Both the position numbers and the translations under genes were made by a program. Source: Gnetum montanum (Eukaryota > Streptophyta > Gnetopsida > Gnetales > Gnetaceae). From it: a stretch of DNA of 64,000 nucleotides. The notes beneath the pieces were generated by a model. It worked only from the letters and a program-made list of their open reading frames with translations, had not been told where the DNA came from and did not search any database. Positions 32,602 to 45,059 of this stretch are shown here, piece after piece. How positions within the stretch are numbered: the stretch's first letter is position 1; each line of letters opens with the position of its first letter. The stretch lies in NCBI GenBank assembly GCA_015680685.1, contig MNCI01015499.1:2126957-2190956 (forward strand), in the 5' to 3' direction.

Positions 32602-32616
32602 GGCCATCTCCCCCAT
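32602..32616 (-). other. Internal polypurine tract after pol (element B)
   Basis: Plus-strand GGCCATCTCCCCCAT, that is ATGGGGGAGATGGCC on the element strand, just 3' of the integrase relic. Confidence 0.68.
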
Positions 32617-32639
32617 GACTAAGTTGGAAGGGAGAGATC

Positions 32640-33860
32640 CAAAAGATTAAGCGTGGTTGTCCATTTGATGAGGTGTTTATTGTGTTGTTTGACTTGAGTT
32701 TATGGAAAGGTTTATTTGTTTAATGTTGACTAGTTGCTTCTTATTTGGGTTGTCAGGTTTGTAGATGATCATGGCCCTAGATGAAAAGTCTCACCAATAA
32801 TGTAAGGTCCTCCCCATAATTTTTGGAATTTGGTTCATTGGGGTACATGTGTATAATTCCAATAAAGAACCTTTTACTTTTCTTATTTTGAGGTCATGGC
32901 ATTTCTTGTTGAATGTATTATGCATCTTGTTGGATGACAAAGCCATTAACTGATTTTCATCTAGTAAGTTAAGACTCATTAATTTTTCTTTCTATGTTAG
33001 ACTTAGATCTAGGTCAAGGTCACAAGCTATGGAGAGGGTACGAAGCTTGGATTGGATGAGCAATGTTGGTAGTTTTTCATACATAAGCTCATAGGGAGAA
33101 TAACCCATGGGAAGCTTCCATATGAAGTGATATGCCCAAAGGGCATCATTTAATTTAGTGCTCTAATCCCTTCAGTATTTGCTAATGGTACATGTTAAAA
33201 TTTTTGTAATCTCTTGATTAGTGACTTTAACTTGGCCATTAGCTTTGGGCTGATATGGTGTTGTGAGTTTATGTTCAACCTCCAAGCATTGCATTAGCTT
33301 CCAAAAAGTGGCACTTGTAAAATGAGTTCCATTATCAAAAATTAACGCACAAGGTACACTAAACCTATTTATGATGTTTTGTTGTACAAATCGAGAAGTA
33401 GTGGTGGATGTACAGTCAGCGACAGCTGCTACTTCTACCCACTTAGTACAATAGTCAACTACGACTATTATATACACCTTTCCATTTGATAAAGGTGCAA
33501 TGGGATCCATAAAGTCAATGCTCCAAATGTCGAATGGTTTGAGAGGTTGTATCCATTATTGTGGTCCCTCCATTCAAGCTGTCATTCCACCATCCCTCTA
33601 GCAATGATCACAAGCATGAATGAATTGATGTGCATCCCTAAAGATTGTTGGCTAATAATACCCCACCATGAGGATTTTTATGGTCATGTGTATCTTAGCA
33701 TAATGGCCCCCAAAAGGACCTTTGTGAGCATCCTAAAGAATGCAAAGTTGATCCGTATTAGGGATACACTAATGCACCAGGCCATCAGGACAAACCTTGT
33801 AAAGTTTTTCATTAATCTCCATGAAATATTTGACCTGGTGAAGAAACTATTGTTTCTTTC
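32640..33860 (-). pseudogene. Integrase relic of element B, catalytic Glu lost
   Basis: The core is open at 33172-33510: VVVDYCTKWVEVAA, LIFDNGTHFTSATFWKL (second catalytic Asp), then NGQVKVTNQEI, where C and relatives have NGQVEVTNREI. The Glu of the DDE triad is therefore Lys (codon 33226-33228). The C-terminal part (32791-32979) and zinc-binding part (33547-33840) are broken. With the RT change below, two independent catalytic losses are visible in this copy. Confidence 0.88.
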
Positions 33861-34332
33861 TAGCGTCTAGCCCTTGTGGTAGTTCTTGCTTGAGCAGATA
33901 AGTGAGGATGGTGTCATACCATTTTGGTTCATTAGAAATTTGTGCATTGATAGCACCTACAAGGAGAGATTCATTAGGGAATTGATTAGATAAAGGGCTT
34001 TCTTTCTCATTGTCATTCCATCTTAGTTTCGATAAGTGATCTGCAACCATATTCTCCACACCTTTACAATCTATGATTGTGAAATCGAATTCCTACAAAA
34101 TCATGAGCCACGGTATGACACGGGAGCTCACCATCAGTTTGTTCATTAGAAATCTGATGGCACTATGATCTGTGTGCACAAACACTTTGTAGCCAATCAC
34201 ATAGTACCTGAACTTCTCTAAAGCAAACACCACTGTCATCAACTTCTTTTCTATGGTGGTGTAGTTTAGTTGTGCACCTGTAATGCTTTGGATTGTGTAG
34301 TGAATGTAATATGGATGTTTTTGATCATCCAT
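33847..34332 (-). pseudogene. RNase H relic of element B
   Basis: Two open parts. 34093-34332 contains HPYYIHYTIQSITGAQLNYT, TIEKKLMTVVFALEKF and HTDHSAIRFLMNK. 33847-34059 begins MENMVADHLSKLRWND, the end of RNase H and the linker to integrase. A frameshift separates them near 34060-34090. The motifs match Ty3 RNase H. Confidence 0.87.
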
Positions 34333-34479
34333 CTACATAAGCACTACCCCCAAATCATAATTTGATGCATCAGTCTTCACATGAAATGGTTTGGACCAAT
34401 TTGATGCTTAAAGAATGGGACTTTCAACAAGCTTTTGTTTTAGCTATTAAAATGCTTATTTACATGTAAGGGTCTAGAC

Positions 34480-35360
34480 GAATGATGCATCCTTCTTTGT
34501 CGATTCTATCAATGGCTTGGTGATTTTGGAAAAATTCTTGATGAATTACCAGTAGTAGCCAATATGACTAAGGAATGACTGCACTTCTTTGACTATTTTA
34601 GGCTGGCAGGTTATTCCTTAGATGACCCTTATTTTTTCAAGGTCCACCTCGATTCCTGCTTTTGAGATGCAATGCCCCAAAACTATGCCTTCCTAGACCA
34701 TAAGATGACTTTTTTTTTGCTAATTGAGCTAGAGGTTTGTTTCAACACATCTTTTTAACACCTACTCAAGATAGTCCACAGCTTGCTCAAACGTAGCTCC
34801 ATAGGTAGAAAAATTATCCATAAAAAATTCTACCCTACTACTGATTTTCTATTGAAAAATTCTAAGAACTAATCGTTGAAATGTAGCTAGGGCATTGCAT
34901 AGACCAAATGGCATCTATTGATAAGCAAAAGTCCCCTAAGGACTTGTGAAAGTTGGCTTTTCTTGGTTCTTTGGTGCAATCTAAATTTGGTTATCATCAA
35001 GAAAGCTATAATAGCTGTGCCTTGAAATGATGTCCAGCACTTGGTTGACGAAACGTAACAAAAAATGATCCTTGAAAGTTACCATGCTGAGTAGCTGGAA
35101 ATCAATATACACTCATCATTTGCCTCCTTTCTTTGGCATGATCACAAGAGGGCTAACCCACTCACTATCTACGACCAGGTAGATGAATCCTACATTGAGG
35201 AGTTGTTCAATCTTCTCTTTGATAATCTGTTTTAACTTAGGATTCAAACGTCACTGTGGTTGTCATTTTAGCTTGATGGCGGGGTTAGTGTATATTCGGT
35301 GCTGGCATATTCTTGAATCTATCCTAGTGAGCTTGAAATATGACTAGGTGAAGGCTGCTA
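34480..35360 (-). pseudogene. Reverse transcriptase relic of element B, altered active site
   Basis: Decayed RT colinear with that of C. Near 34900 the element strand encodes a MPFGLCNA-type segment, preceded by a GTFAY-like motif with stops. The catalytic box reads FMDN (codons 34813-34824) instead of FMDD, a G-to-A change in the second Asp codon. Several TAG and TAA codons interrupt all frames. Confidence 0.8.
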
Positions 35361-35699
35361 ACCATTTTTCCATAACTTTTATCAATTTTTCTTTTGTTCT
35401 ACAGCAAGCTTAGCATTAATGATAACCAGCCTTCCATTTTTCAAAAATACATACTCCATTCCAATCAATAGCGTCTTCAATTTAAGGGGCTCTTGTTTAA
35501 AACTATTAGGAATTTTCAGCTCATCCCAATTGACATCATCATTTGCTTCTTCGAAGAGCTAGTGGTGAACTTGCTCAAGTTCATCCATACTTGCAACATA
35601 CTTGTACATTAGGCCCTTAGTCGGTTCCATGCATAATGTACTGCTACTAGTATTAGCTATTAGCTACTAGGTGCCCTCTTGTTTTGTGGCTACTTCATA

Positions 35700-36250
35700 T
35701 AGAAACTTTTGAATATCAGCTTCTGGTGCACATTGCTTGCATGTAGAGATAGATTTTTTCTTTACTAACCATAACTTCTGCACACAATGGCACCCTTAAT
35801 CTCTATACGTGATACATGAAACTCTCTTTTTCTTAATCTTTCCAAATTGGTTTTCTTTTGATATCTCCAAAGAAATATCTCTAATGCCCATTTTTGCATC
35901 CATAGTACTTAGCCACATCCTTCCCATAATAATTGGAAATTCCTCCTTGCAATTCTTCACTTTGATTACTAGGAAATCAACAGGATATGACCACCCACAA
36001 ACGATGGTGATGATGTCTTTAACCAATCCCAATGGAACAATGATGGACTAGTTTGTCAATTTTAGTCAAATTTTGCTCTTCTTCAAGGGAGGAAGGTTTC
36101 ACATTGTGTACATCTCATGTGAGATAAGATTAACATTGGAACTAGAGTTAAGAAGAGCTTTGCAAGGCTTATTCCTAGCAATCTCCAAGTAAACTAGGGG
36201 ACTCCCAAGATCAGCTAATTTTCTAGGTAGGTTACTAACTCAAATTCAAT
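35700..36250 (-). pseudogene. Protease relic of element B
   Basis: The 78-codon open part (35796-36032) contains VKDIITIVCGWSYPVDFLVI, FPIIMGRMWLSTMDA and KRVSCITYRD, the C-terminal half of the retropepsin seen in A, D and E. The active-site region lies at about 36125-36165 in a broken frame (element strand AAAGCTCTTCTTAACTCT, where A has a DSG-coding stretch), so the catalytic Asp codon appears changed to Asn. Confidence 0.8.
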
Positions 36251-37223
36251 TAGATATAGCATGTGTTAGCATTACAGTATGGATTCTATAGGGATTTTGG
36301 TTTGAAGGAGATTCAGATAGAAAGGAAACAGAGGAAGGTGGAGGAGCAGGGTTACCAACCATTGATGTGTCTAAGGGCTTTGGTGGACCGTGAGGTCGAA
36401 AGAAGGGTCTTTTCTTAGTTCATGGTTTTGACCTGCTGGATGGGTTAACCAACTGTAGGTTAACTACCCTAATAGCATTCCTTTACTATGGTTGTGCAGG
36501 AAATTCATCTTGCATTGATGACGTAGGTGGTAGTTGTGCAGGAGGTAGAGGAGTAGGTGTAGAAATAGAGGTGCATGAGGGTAGTAGGTGGCATCCCTCC
36601 ATGGAGAGGGTGATTGATATGTTTCAAGAGGGTAGTGGTGAGATTGATAAGCAAAAATATGACTAGAAGAGTCCCTTAGAGATGAAGGTTGTCAAACATA
36701 GTAACCATAGGGATCTGAATGTTGGTAAGTGTATTGCTATCTTGGAGGTCGCAATGCCCACGATTGTGGTTGCTACCACTACTGATACACTTCGTAAGGT
36801 TGCAAAGGAGTTCCACTTGGATAGCATTGCTGTGGTTGGTGAAACTATTGAGGATTGCCTTATGGATAAGATAATCTTTTGGGCATTTTCCTTTGTGCAA
36901 GTCGTGGATGTAAGGCATACACCCCAAATTCCTGCAAGTGTGATACAACTGGATAACATCCGTTGTGGTGTTCATACTAGAAAAAATCACATCCACCATC
37001 ATCATCTGAATTACTATTCACAGCCATCTCTATCGCAGTTATCTTACCTTTACCCTTAGATTTGACACATTCAGCTTCCTTACGTCTCCAACGCTCTTTC
37101 TTACCACCCTGCTCCTTGGACTCTTTAGCAATTTTTAAAATAGCTTGAAACTTATTGTCCATGGAGTCCCATAATTGATCAGCCTTGGCCATGATTTATG
37201 ATTATAATTTTTGGAATGGTAGG
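36251..37223 (-). pseudogene. gag relic of element B, C-terminal part
   Basis: Spacer and Lys/Glu-rich tail of Gag. 36977-37192 contains MAKADQLWDSMDNKFQAILK and ERWRRKEAECVKSKGKGKI, homologous to the A segment around 13385-13560. It is cut at 37223 by the LTR-like insertion and continues at 39884. Confidence 0.75.
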
Positions 37224-39883
37224 TGTTGGCGACCGTTTGGGACGCGACCGCCAATAGTTGTCCTCGAACAGGACTTAGGTGCTTGCTAGTCTCTGGCAAC
37301 ACCAAGGCCCAGATACCTCCAAATAGAATCAATAGTTAATGTGAGTATGTGTGTGTGTTGTCGTGAAAAATGAAACGGTTGGGTTGTGTGTAAAATTGTA
37401 AATGACTTATCTTAAAGAGATTCAACCAACTTCGCAAAGTACTGTGAGTTGTTGAGAGTTCCTATTTTGTTCAACTGCCTAGTCTATGCAATCCTTATAA
37501 TACCTACCTGTAACAAATAAATTTTTGCAAAAACATTTGAGCAAAACTTTACGAATCTACTTCTAATTTTCCCCAGAGAAAGAGATAGTTCCACAAGAAA
37601 ACTAGAAATAGAGCGAGATTCAATGGAAATAGAAAGAAGAGAAAAAGAAAGTAGATTTGTGTAAAGATCTCAAATGTTTAAACAAGGTAAAATGATACGA
37701 GTAAACACTTCGCAATAAAGCTATCCCAAATTCAATAACTACGAATTGTTCAAACTTCCAAGGCTCAAATAAGCAATTTCTTCAAGACAATCCTACTATG
37801 CTACCAAAAAAAATTGCTGCGTAAACTATCACGTACCAGACTCTATTTTGGCTAGATAATGGATGTCAACAATTGCATTCAACAAAACCTTCAAAAGACT
37901 TGACAATTTATGATTGAAATACCACAGAGATTCACTTTAAATATAAAAGAAGCTATTCTGGTCCTATCAAAATACCAAAGATTTTCTGAACCCTCTTGAC
38001 TATTGAATCGTTCAACGGCTTGACTACATGCAGAGGCTCTCTTACAACAATCTCAATAGCGGTTCTTATACATTGCACAATAATAAAATTCACTACTAAA
38101 ATGCTCTTAAGGCTTTCAAACACAAGCTCTTCTATGGAAAAATTTTAATAGAAATTTTCTATCATGCAACAAGAACAATAAGAGCAATCTAAAAATCCCA
38201 AAATTACTTGCCAAGCATGATACTATCTAAACCACTAGCTAAAAAATTTAAACAGAATAAAAATAAGAATAACTCACAGGACTATGACAAAGATGCTGAA
38301 ATGTTGTCTTTCACAAGTCATCTTACAAGCAATCTTTCACAATGTCTTCTTTACAAATGCTCTTCCCCCCAGCCACCAAGACCTAGAGCNNNNNNNNNNN
38401 NNNNNNNNNNNNNNNNNNNNNNNNNNCATGGAGATAAAAAAGTTGTAGTTGACAAGTGGCCTTTGTAGTGGTTATAACCACCATTTCAATTGAGAGGCTA
38501 CAATTGTCATGAAATTACAACATTTATAGGAAATTTAAAATGAAGCCAAGTATCTAGTGGCTATATTCACCATAGGGTTAAATGTTTATAGGTGATGAAT
38601 ATCTTGTAGTTGCAACCATCATGATAGACTAGGGAGCCATGGAGGACTCATGTTTTGTTTCTACATGTCTCATTATGGTATGGCCATAAATATATTCATA
38701 TTTCAATTTTATGGCCCCAAACAACCATAGTAACTTATCCAAACTAGTACCCATTTATCTATATTATTATTTTTCTTATGTCACTCCCAATTTATGTGAA
38801 AATTCTCTAGATCATGAGGATATTTGGCTTTTTGGAATAATAAAACCGTAGTCAAGATGTCTACAGCGTATTTTTCATGAATTATTGCATGAGCTTGTTT
38901 CATCAAGGGTAATGTTTGAACTGAAACTGGGATAATGAGCAATGCCAACTCCCTCCTATGCAAATATTTCAAATTAACAGGAAATCTACGGCTGTTAATC
39001 ATCAAGCTTCTGACCTGCAGTAAAGAAATGAAGAATTCCACCATTTGCTAGTGTGGTATTGTTACTAGAACAACTGCAAATTCATCCCTACTTTGGTAGT
39101 TGCAAATGTCGAGTCATTGGTGTCATCTAGATACACCGAAGTTCTATTTTTAGTGACAGTTATTCAGTATCAAAAGGTTTGAAACTCTGCTGAGCATCCT
39201 AGCAATTTCTGCACGAACTGTACGTGCCCTACACCAGCGAAGCCAAAGGTGCAATGGAAATGATTACAACCATCATTCCCGGTAAGACCTCCATGTGTGC
39301 TCTATGTTCACTAAATTTTTGGGACCAGATTCTTGGCAGGATGCCCTTGTCTACCATGATTTAAGATTTCCATCAGCTGTGGTTACGCACTACATTTTTC
39401 TTAGAGTTTATTTCTCGAGGGCTTCCTACATTTTTCTTTCTAAATTCATTTTATTCAATTTGTGAATCAGGGACAGCTGTTTTATGATTTGGGTGCTACT
39501 ATTGGCAAGATTTTGATATATTCTTGATGCTTGTCTTGCTATTTTTCTTCTAAAACTGTTGCTCATAACCTGTTCTTGTTTTTTTATTTTCATTGCTGAT
39601 TCAAATACAGAGTATATACAAAGTGTTTGACAAATTGCCTTTTTCTAGTGTCTCTACTTTTGCTATCAATAAACATTATTTTAATGTCCAATTCTCAATT
39701 CTTATATATATTGCTAACTACATTTTAACTCTTATTATTTTTCTCTCTTATTCTTTTTGTTCTGCACTTCATATACAGGGCACATGAACAAATAGCTTCA
39801 TGAAGACTACTGAAATTTCCAATTACCTTTAATCAATTTTGGCATACCAACCTGTTCCATGAAATGGCCAAAATGTGCCAACA
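37224..39883. mobile_element. 2.66-kb LTR-like insertion in gag of element B
   Basis: Bounded by TGTTGGC at the left and GCCAACA at the right, with near-identical flanks GTAGG (37219-37223) and GTAAG (39884-39888). The structure fits a solo LTR with a 5-bp TSD; a non-coding terminal-repeat element is possible. No Gag, pol or transposase motif is visible in any frame, and frames such as 38781-39044 have no recognisable domain. It contains the 37-base N gap at 38390-38426. No second copy exists in the window to define the family or its orientation. Confidence 0.65.
38390..38426. other. Assembly gap (37 N)
   Basis: A run of N within the LTR-like insertion, about 20 bases after a run of six C. 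Length and content are unknown. Confidence 0.95.
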
Positions 39884-41553
39884 GTAAGGTTTTTTGATTC
39901 ACCACCTCATCTCTGGAAAATTCATCCTCACTGTCACAAAATCTAACCTCCTTTTTCCAAATAGAAGGGTCTCTATTGTATTCTTTTGCACTTTCACATT
40001 TTTGTAGTTCTCCCTCCTCCTTGGCTATCTACTTAATTAATTTTTGAATCCAACAGATACTCAGCTCTGTTAATCTCCCTTGGGCATATACGCCAAGGGT
40101 TTTCCTAATTTTAGACCGTAACCCGTATACGATATGGCGAAGCTGATCAAGCTGAGAGTATCCATGGTCGAGACACCTATGCAAGAGAGAGTAGTATCAG
40201 CCAATAGTAGCATCCAAGGGCTCATGATTCCCTTGTTTCCACCCTTGAATTTGTTTCCTTAGATTGGATACTCAGGAGTATGTTTGATATTTGTCATTGA
40301 ATAGTTCCAACATCGTACTACACCACCTGATTAATTCTAGTTCCAAGGATCGATACCAACTTTCTACTTCCTTTATAAGCATCATTGGAAATAATTTTAG
40401 CCTTTTCTAGTCATTTTCAATGTTCTACAAGGCACATGCATCTTGGAAGGCCTAAAGATGATTTTGTAGATCAGCATCTTATCCTCCCTCGAACCGAGGA
40501 ATATTGTTCATATCAAGCCTCTTTATTCTATTAGCCTTCACATGCCTTGTTGGAATCCTCATAGCCTCTACAATGTTTAACATGCCCCAAGTAGCAAGTA
40601 GAGGTTCATCAAGGCCATGATGGTGGTGCCTACAATGTTCCCTACTAGCCCTTCTTTCTTAATTCTGGGCCTCTCTAGATTGCCCACGTCTTCGATGATC
40701 CCTTCTGTTGTTCTCAATGATCCCTTCTGTTGTTCTGGACTTGTCAATCACCTCCATTACGGTTATTTCTTTTGTAGCCATGATTTGAACCAGATGAAGA
40801 AGATGATGATGATGATGAAGGGGAAGAAGAAGGGGAACTTGCTCCACACTAACACCTATCATCCTTCATTTGATGTTTGTGACCATGATCACAATGATGA
40901 TCTCCTTTGTCCCCTTTTTCTTGACTTGCTTTTCCAGGTCCATTTTTGTCATTGGATCTGTTTTGACCAAAACCTAGATTATGGATTGTAGATTGTACAT
41001 TTTGGTTAAGGGATCCTTAAATAAAGTCAAAGAGAGGAGAATCACTAAAGAAGTGGTTGCCTTCATCAATTGGGCCAAGTGGAGTGGAAAGATATTTGAT
41101 CCCTTGCCCTTTACAATCTCATGTTGGTGCTCCAGCTGCTGATTCCTTAATCTTTATGCTTCACTGGAATGATAATCCCTTAAGTTGGGATCTTGCATTT
41201 CATATTCTCCATGGAGATGTTGAAGCCCATGTCGTGTGAGCATTAGCTAGAGCATTGCTGGAATAGATCGATTAGGTGGAAACACAATGTTGCCTTCCAT
41301 ATCATGCCACCACATCAATTCATCTTAATGTAAGATGAAGGTAAAGTCTAGTACATACTCATCAGGATGAGCATATACCACTTGGTATTGTTAAGGTATT
41401 TGAACTACCTTGGGTAGAGATGGGCTTCTATGAGAAGAAGACATTTTAATGATAATAATAATAATTTTTGTTTTCATAGGATTTGACTTTCAGGATTTGA
41501 ACAATGAGGTTACTAAATTTCACTAGGCTTAGATAGCGCATGAAGAACTACAG
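39884..41553 (-). pseudogene. gag relic of element B, N-terminal and capsid part
   Basis: Continuation of Gag after the insertion. The capsid-like region (about 40020-40530) is colinear with 24990-25500 in C. The charged, His/Ser-rich linker lies at 40600-40950. The N-terminal region with the counterpart of the MLHQDE segment is near 41290-41400. The many in-frame stops leave no long frame. Confidence 0.75.
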
Positions 41554-41571
41554 TCCTCGGCAATAGTGCCA
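41554..41571 (-). other. Primer binding site of element B, tRNA-Asp type
   Basis: On the element strand TGGCACTATTGCCGAGGA, one base from the 5' LTR. It differs from the complement of plant tRNA-Asp at four positions, all transitions. It confirms the element's orientation and its relationship to A and E. Confidence 0.82.
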
Positions 41572-41572
41572 A

Positions 41573-42437
41573 TGATGAGCAGCAAGATGTCCCTATGCCC
41601 AACCATACGAATGACAAGCATTCACATGTAATCTAGTCAAATTACGTAGACTATAGTTACTAAGTACACTAGATCTAAACAACATGTGCGTGTTGTTCAT
41701 TCGTTGTATTCCCAGTTCTACTTATGGAATGAAATTGTATGGTTAAGTGTAATTGAGACATGATTTTTATTATTTTGTGTTTTTATGAAATTACTCACTT
41801 AGAGCAAGAATGAAAGTAAGAGTGAATAATTTCTAAGTAAACTATAGTCTAATCTAACCTAACACAAGTGACTATTTCCACTTCTTGGACACATACTAAA
41901 CTTCATGCGAACACCACTGGGCTGCCAAACACTAATCGTATCTGAGCTACCAAGTGTCACACATATGCTCGAAAGGGTCGTGCTTGTGTATATTAATAAT
42001 TTTCTTGATTAATCAAAATTAATTACTGCATAAATAACATTAATGTAATTGCATGAAATAACAATATGTAAATGCATAAGAAAGAAAATCTCAAGTGCTG
42101 CAAGGAATGGATCAAAGAGCTCATCTTTATTGCCAACACAATGGTGTGCTTAGGTACATTAATCCTTGAATAAAGATCCATTCCCACTTAGACCTCCTAT
42201 TGCAAGCACTTGGAAAATATTCTAACTTTCGAATGGACAAACTGCAAGAGTCTTGCTCCTAACTGCTAAAAACTTACCCCAACTGTGCACCTGGGCATTG
42301 TATTTATAGACCCAGGAGTAACCCTGTGATATTGAATGTACGATATCACATAATGGGCCGCGATATTGTGTACCCGATATCATGTACTTGATATCATGGC
42401 CACCCCAATGTCAGAGTGATGAAAAACACAATTTATA
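41573..42437 (-). repeat. 5' LTR of element B
   Basis: About 865 bp, from TGATGAGCAGCAAGATG to CACAATTTATA. It matches 29735-30589. The palindrome array (about 42326-42397) has forms such as CGATATCA, CGATATTG and TGATATCA. TATA is at about 42301 on the plus strand (TATTTATAG). The terminal CA is degenerate, so the border is uncertain by one or two bases. Confidence 0.85.
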
Positions 42438-43741
42438 AAATGGTTGACAAAGAAGATAACATAGTAATTTATAGTTTTTGTTTGCAAAAAAACCTAGTGC
42501 ACAAGTAAGGCAATGATGAAAAAACCCAATGATAGAAATAAGAGACAAAAATAGGTGGTAGAAGAAAACTTAATGTGCAAGCAGTGGGTAAAATGTACAT
42601 AACATTTATAAATGTCAAGTATGTTACATATAACATTTGTTTATTATATGCACTACCTTATAGGTGAATGTGCTTTTCCAGCCACCTTTGAATTTTTTTC
42701 TAATTTAATTTAATTTTTATTTTTTTAACATAAGCTCTTTTCATAAGTTCTTTTCCATATTTTCTCTCGTTATTAATACCCTTAGCATTCAAATACTTGT
42801 AGCATGCGCACTGAGACTTCAAATCAAATTTCGTTTGAACCTATGAAATCCTTATTAAGTGCCCTACCTAATCGTATGTTGAAATCTTATCTAAGCTTTA
42901 CTTATCATAGTTACCCAGTTCAAATGTTGAAAATTTTACAGCATTTTTAGTAGACTAAAAATGTGATATCTTGAGAATTGTAACTCTGAATCCTAGTTTA
43001 ATGACAAAAAGCAATAAAGGATATGATCTAGGCAGGGTTAGGATTCAAACTTATTCCATGAACAAAGTATTATATAATCACATGTGCATAATAAAAATAA
43101 AAGATGAACAACTACATGTACATAATAAAGCATAAATGTGCATAAATGAATCTACATACTAAAGATTGGATTTACATAACTAAATGTGCATAAAGAATAA
43201 AATATGCATAGCCAAATACTTGTAAAGGCATGATAACTAACCAAAAAAAACTTTCAAAGGTAATTGAACTTCAACATTTAATCATAAAAGATATAGATGT
43301 TCTATGATTGAGCTCTAATAGTAGTACAATAAAGGATATAAAACTTTAACAAAGTATCCTAACAAGTAGATTACATTTACTTATGTAGGAAACTAACAAC
43401 AACAACAATAGTAATAACAGTAACAATAGTAATCTAATCCTAGGATTTAACTAAGAAAATTAGAGCTAATCTATTAAAATTCAACTGATATCATCAAAGA
43501 ATTATTCACGTGCATTAAATTAAATAGTTAAGCCTATGTGAATTTTGAAGTTGTGATAGCCTTGGCAATGAAGCATATTACTTGGTTGATTTAGACAAGA
43601 ATCAATACTTGGACCTAGTGAACAAGGCATACCTTAAATGATACTATATTCAAGGTTTAAAAAAATAAAAAAGGATCAAACATCATTAGGTTTTCTCTAA
43701 TGTTTTTCCCATTTCATTTACATTTTATGGCTCTATTTTGA

Positions 43742-43743
<2 letters not shown>

Positions 43744-43798
<55 letters not shown>

Positions 43799-43799
43799 T
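43744..43799. repeat. (TC)n microsatellite followed by T run
   Basis: About 23-24 uninterrupted TC dinucleotides (43744-43791), then a run of T to 43799. The single N at 43807 directly after it suggests the assembly broke on this repeat. Confidence 0.95.
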
Positions 43800-43949
43800 G
43801 CTTTTGNGCTACAAGTTTTATCTATCTCCCCTAATCTCCTCTTGTCATGTTCTATTAACATGTTTTCTTATAGCACACTATGGTGAGGATATTTATTAGC
43901 AATCTACCTCATGCACTAAGCAATGAGTGGTCTAGCATTTTTAGCTTCA

Positions 43950-44370
43950 TGTGAGGGCATGTTCAGTTTGAGTGGGATAAGAAGGAAATTAATATACAAA
44001 ACATTAGTAATCATTAAATCATGGGATTTAGCCATGTTCCCATTCTATGACATAGTACCTTATTTTGATTTCTAACCAATCCCTCATTTTCATCTCTAGT
44101 TTTAATGTTTTCTCAAATTTACAAGTCTATTTTTCATCTCTCCTCTTTTACTTTTCTAGTATTCTTTCTAACTCCATTTCCTATATCATTTCCTTTCCTC
44201 TCATTAGCATGGATAGTGAGAATTGATTGACTTATTCTATTCTAGCAAGGGTGTATTTAGAACATGAGTGGGATAAGGTATAAATATCATAAATAACATT
44301 CTTTTAACCATCTTGAGTGTAGGATTTAGCTATGCCACTTTCTATGGTATAGCACCATTTCAATGACTAG
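43950..44370. repeat. Diverged direct repeats, ~300-bp spacing
   Basis: The unit near 43955 (GAGTGGGATAAGAAGG, later GGGATTTAGCCATG and TCTATGACATAGTACC) recurs near 44262 (GAGTGGGATAAGGTAT, later AGGATTTAGCTATG and TCTATGGTATAGCACC). Order is preserved, but identity is limited to short blocks. Confidence 0.6.
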
Positions 44371-45059
44371 TGTATTGGTGATATTCTAATATTCTTCCCT
44401 TATTCCTTTTTGTTTTTCCCACTTTTTTCTTTTCCAAGTACATTAATTTAGTATCTGATCTCTTCTTGATCAATCCTCCTTTGACACTTCGATAACATCT
44501 ATCAAGAGGAGGCAATGTTATACTTAATTTTTTGGTTCACTTCAAACTGAAACTAAGTGTGGTGTTAGCATCATTCCATGAGGATTTGAGCATAAACTCC
44601 CCCAAATACATCATTATAAGGTCCATTCATAGCTCCCAAGAACTATTAGGAACCATCTTGATTCATAATATAACTTATGAACTTAATTTTGCATGATCCC
44701 TGAAAATCTCTAAAACCAAAATTTTTCTGTGCTGGCATAGGTTAAAATTTTCTTAAGTGTTGGAGCTATTGTATATTTTACATCTTGTGGGACCTCAAAA
44801 GGTGCATCCTAAACTCTCCTAGAATCATATAGTTTGAATTTAGCAAAGTTGATAGTTTGACCCTAGGACCTCCAAAGTCAAAATTGTTCAATGTGTTGGA
44901 GATGACATGATGTTAGATTGGGATTTCATTGATATTTCAACATAAAATGCCCCAAAATTAGCCTTGAGAGACAAATTTCTAGCCTTTAGAGGCCTCCAAG
45001 AATCATTCAAAATCATATCCCAACTTTTTGGCATCAATTTTAACAACTTTGAAATAATC

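Larger units (their letters stand above)
29735..42437 (-). mobile_element. Element B, ~10.0-kb Ty3/gypsy (Athila/Tat branch)
   Basis: Minus-strand element. 3' LTR 29735-30589, 3' non-coding region, integrase, RNase H, RT, protease, gag, PBS (41554-41571), 5' LTR 41573-42437. A 2.66-kb insertion (37224-39883) splits gag; without it B is about 10.04 kb, like C. Flanks are GAATG (29730-29734) and AAATG (42438-42442), a one-mismatch TSD. Key catalytic residues of RT and integrase are substituted. Gag, protease and 3' region are homologous to A, C, D and E. Confidence 0.88.

Noticed and set aside
43744-43799. CT tract as a promoter Y patch or GAGA-type element
   Set aside because: A pure long dinucleotide run with no gene nearby is better described as a microsatellite.
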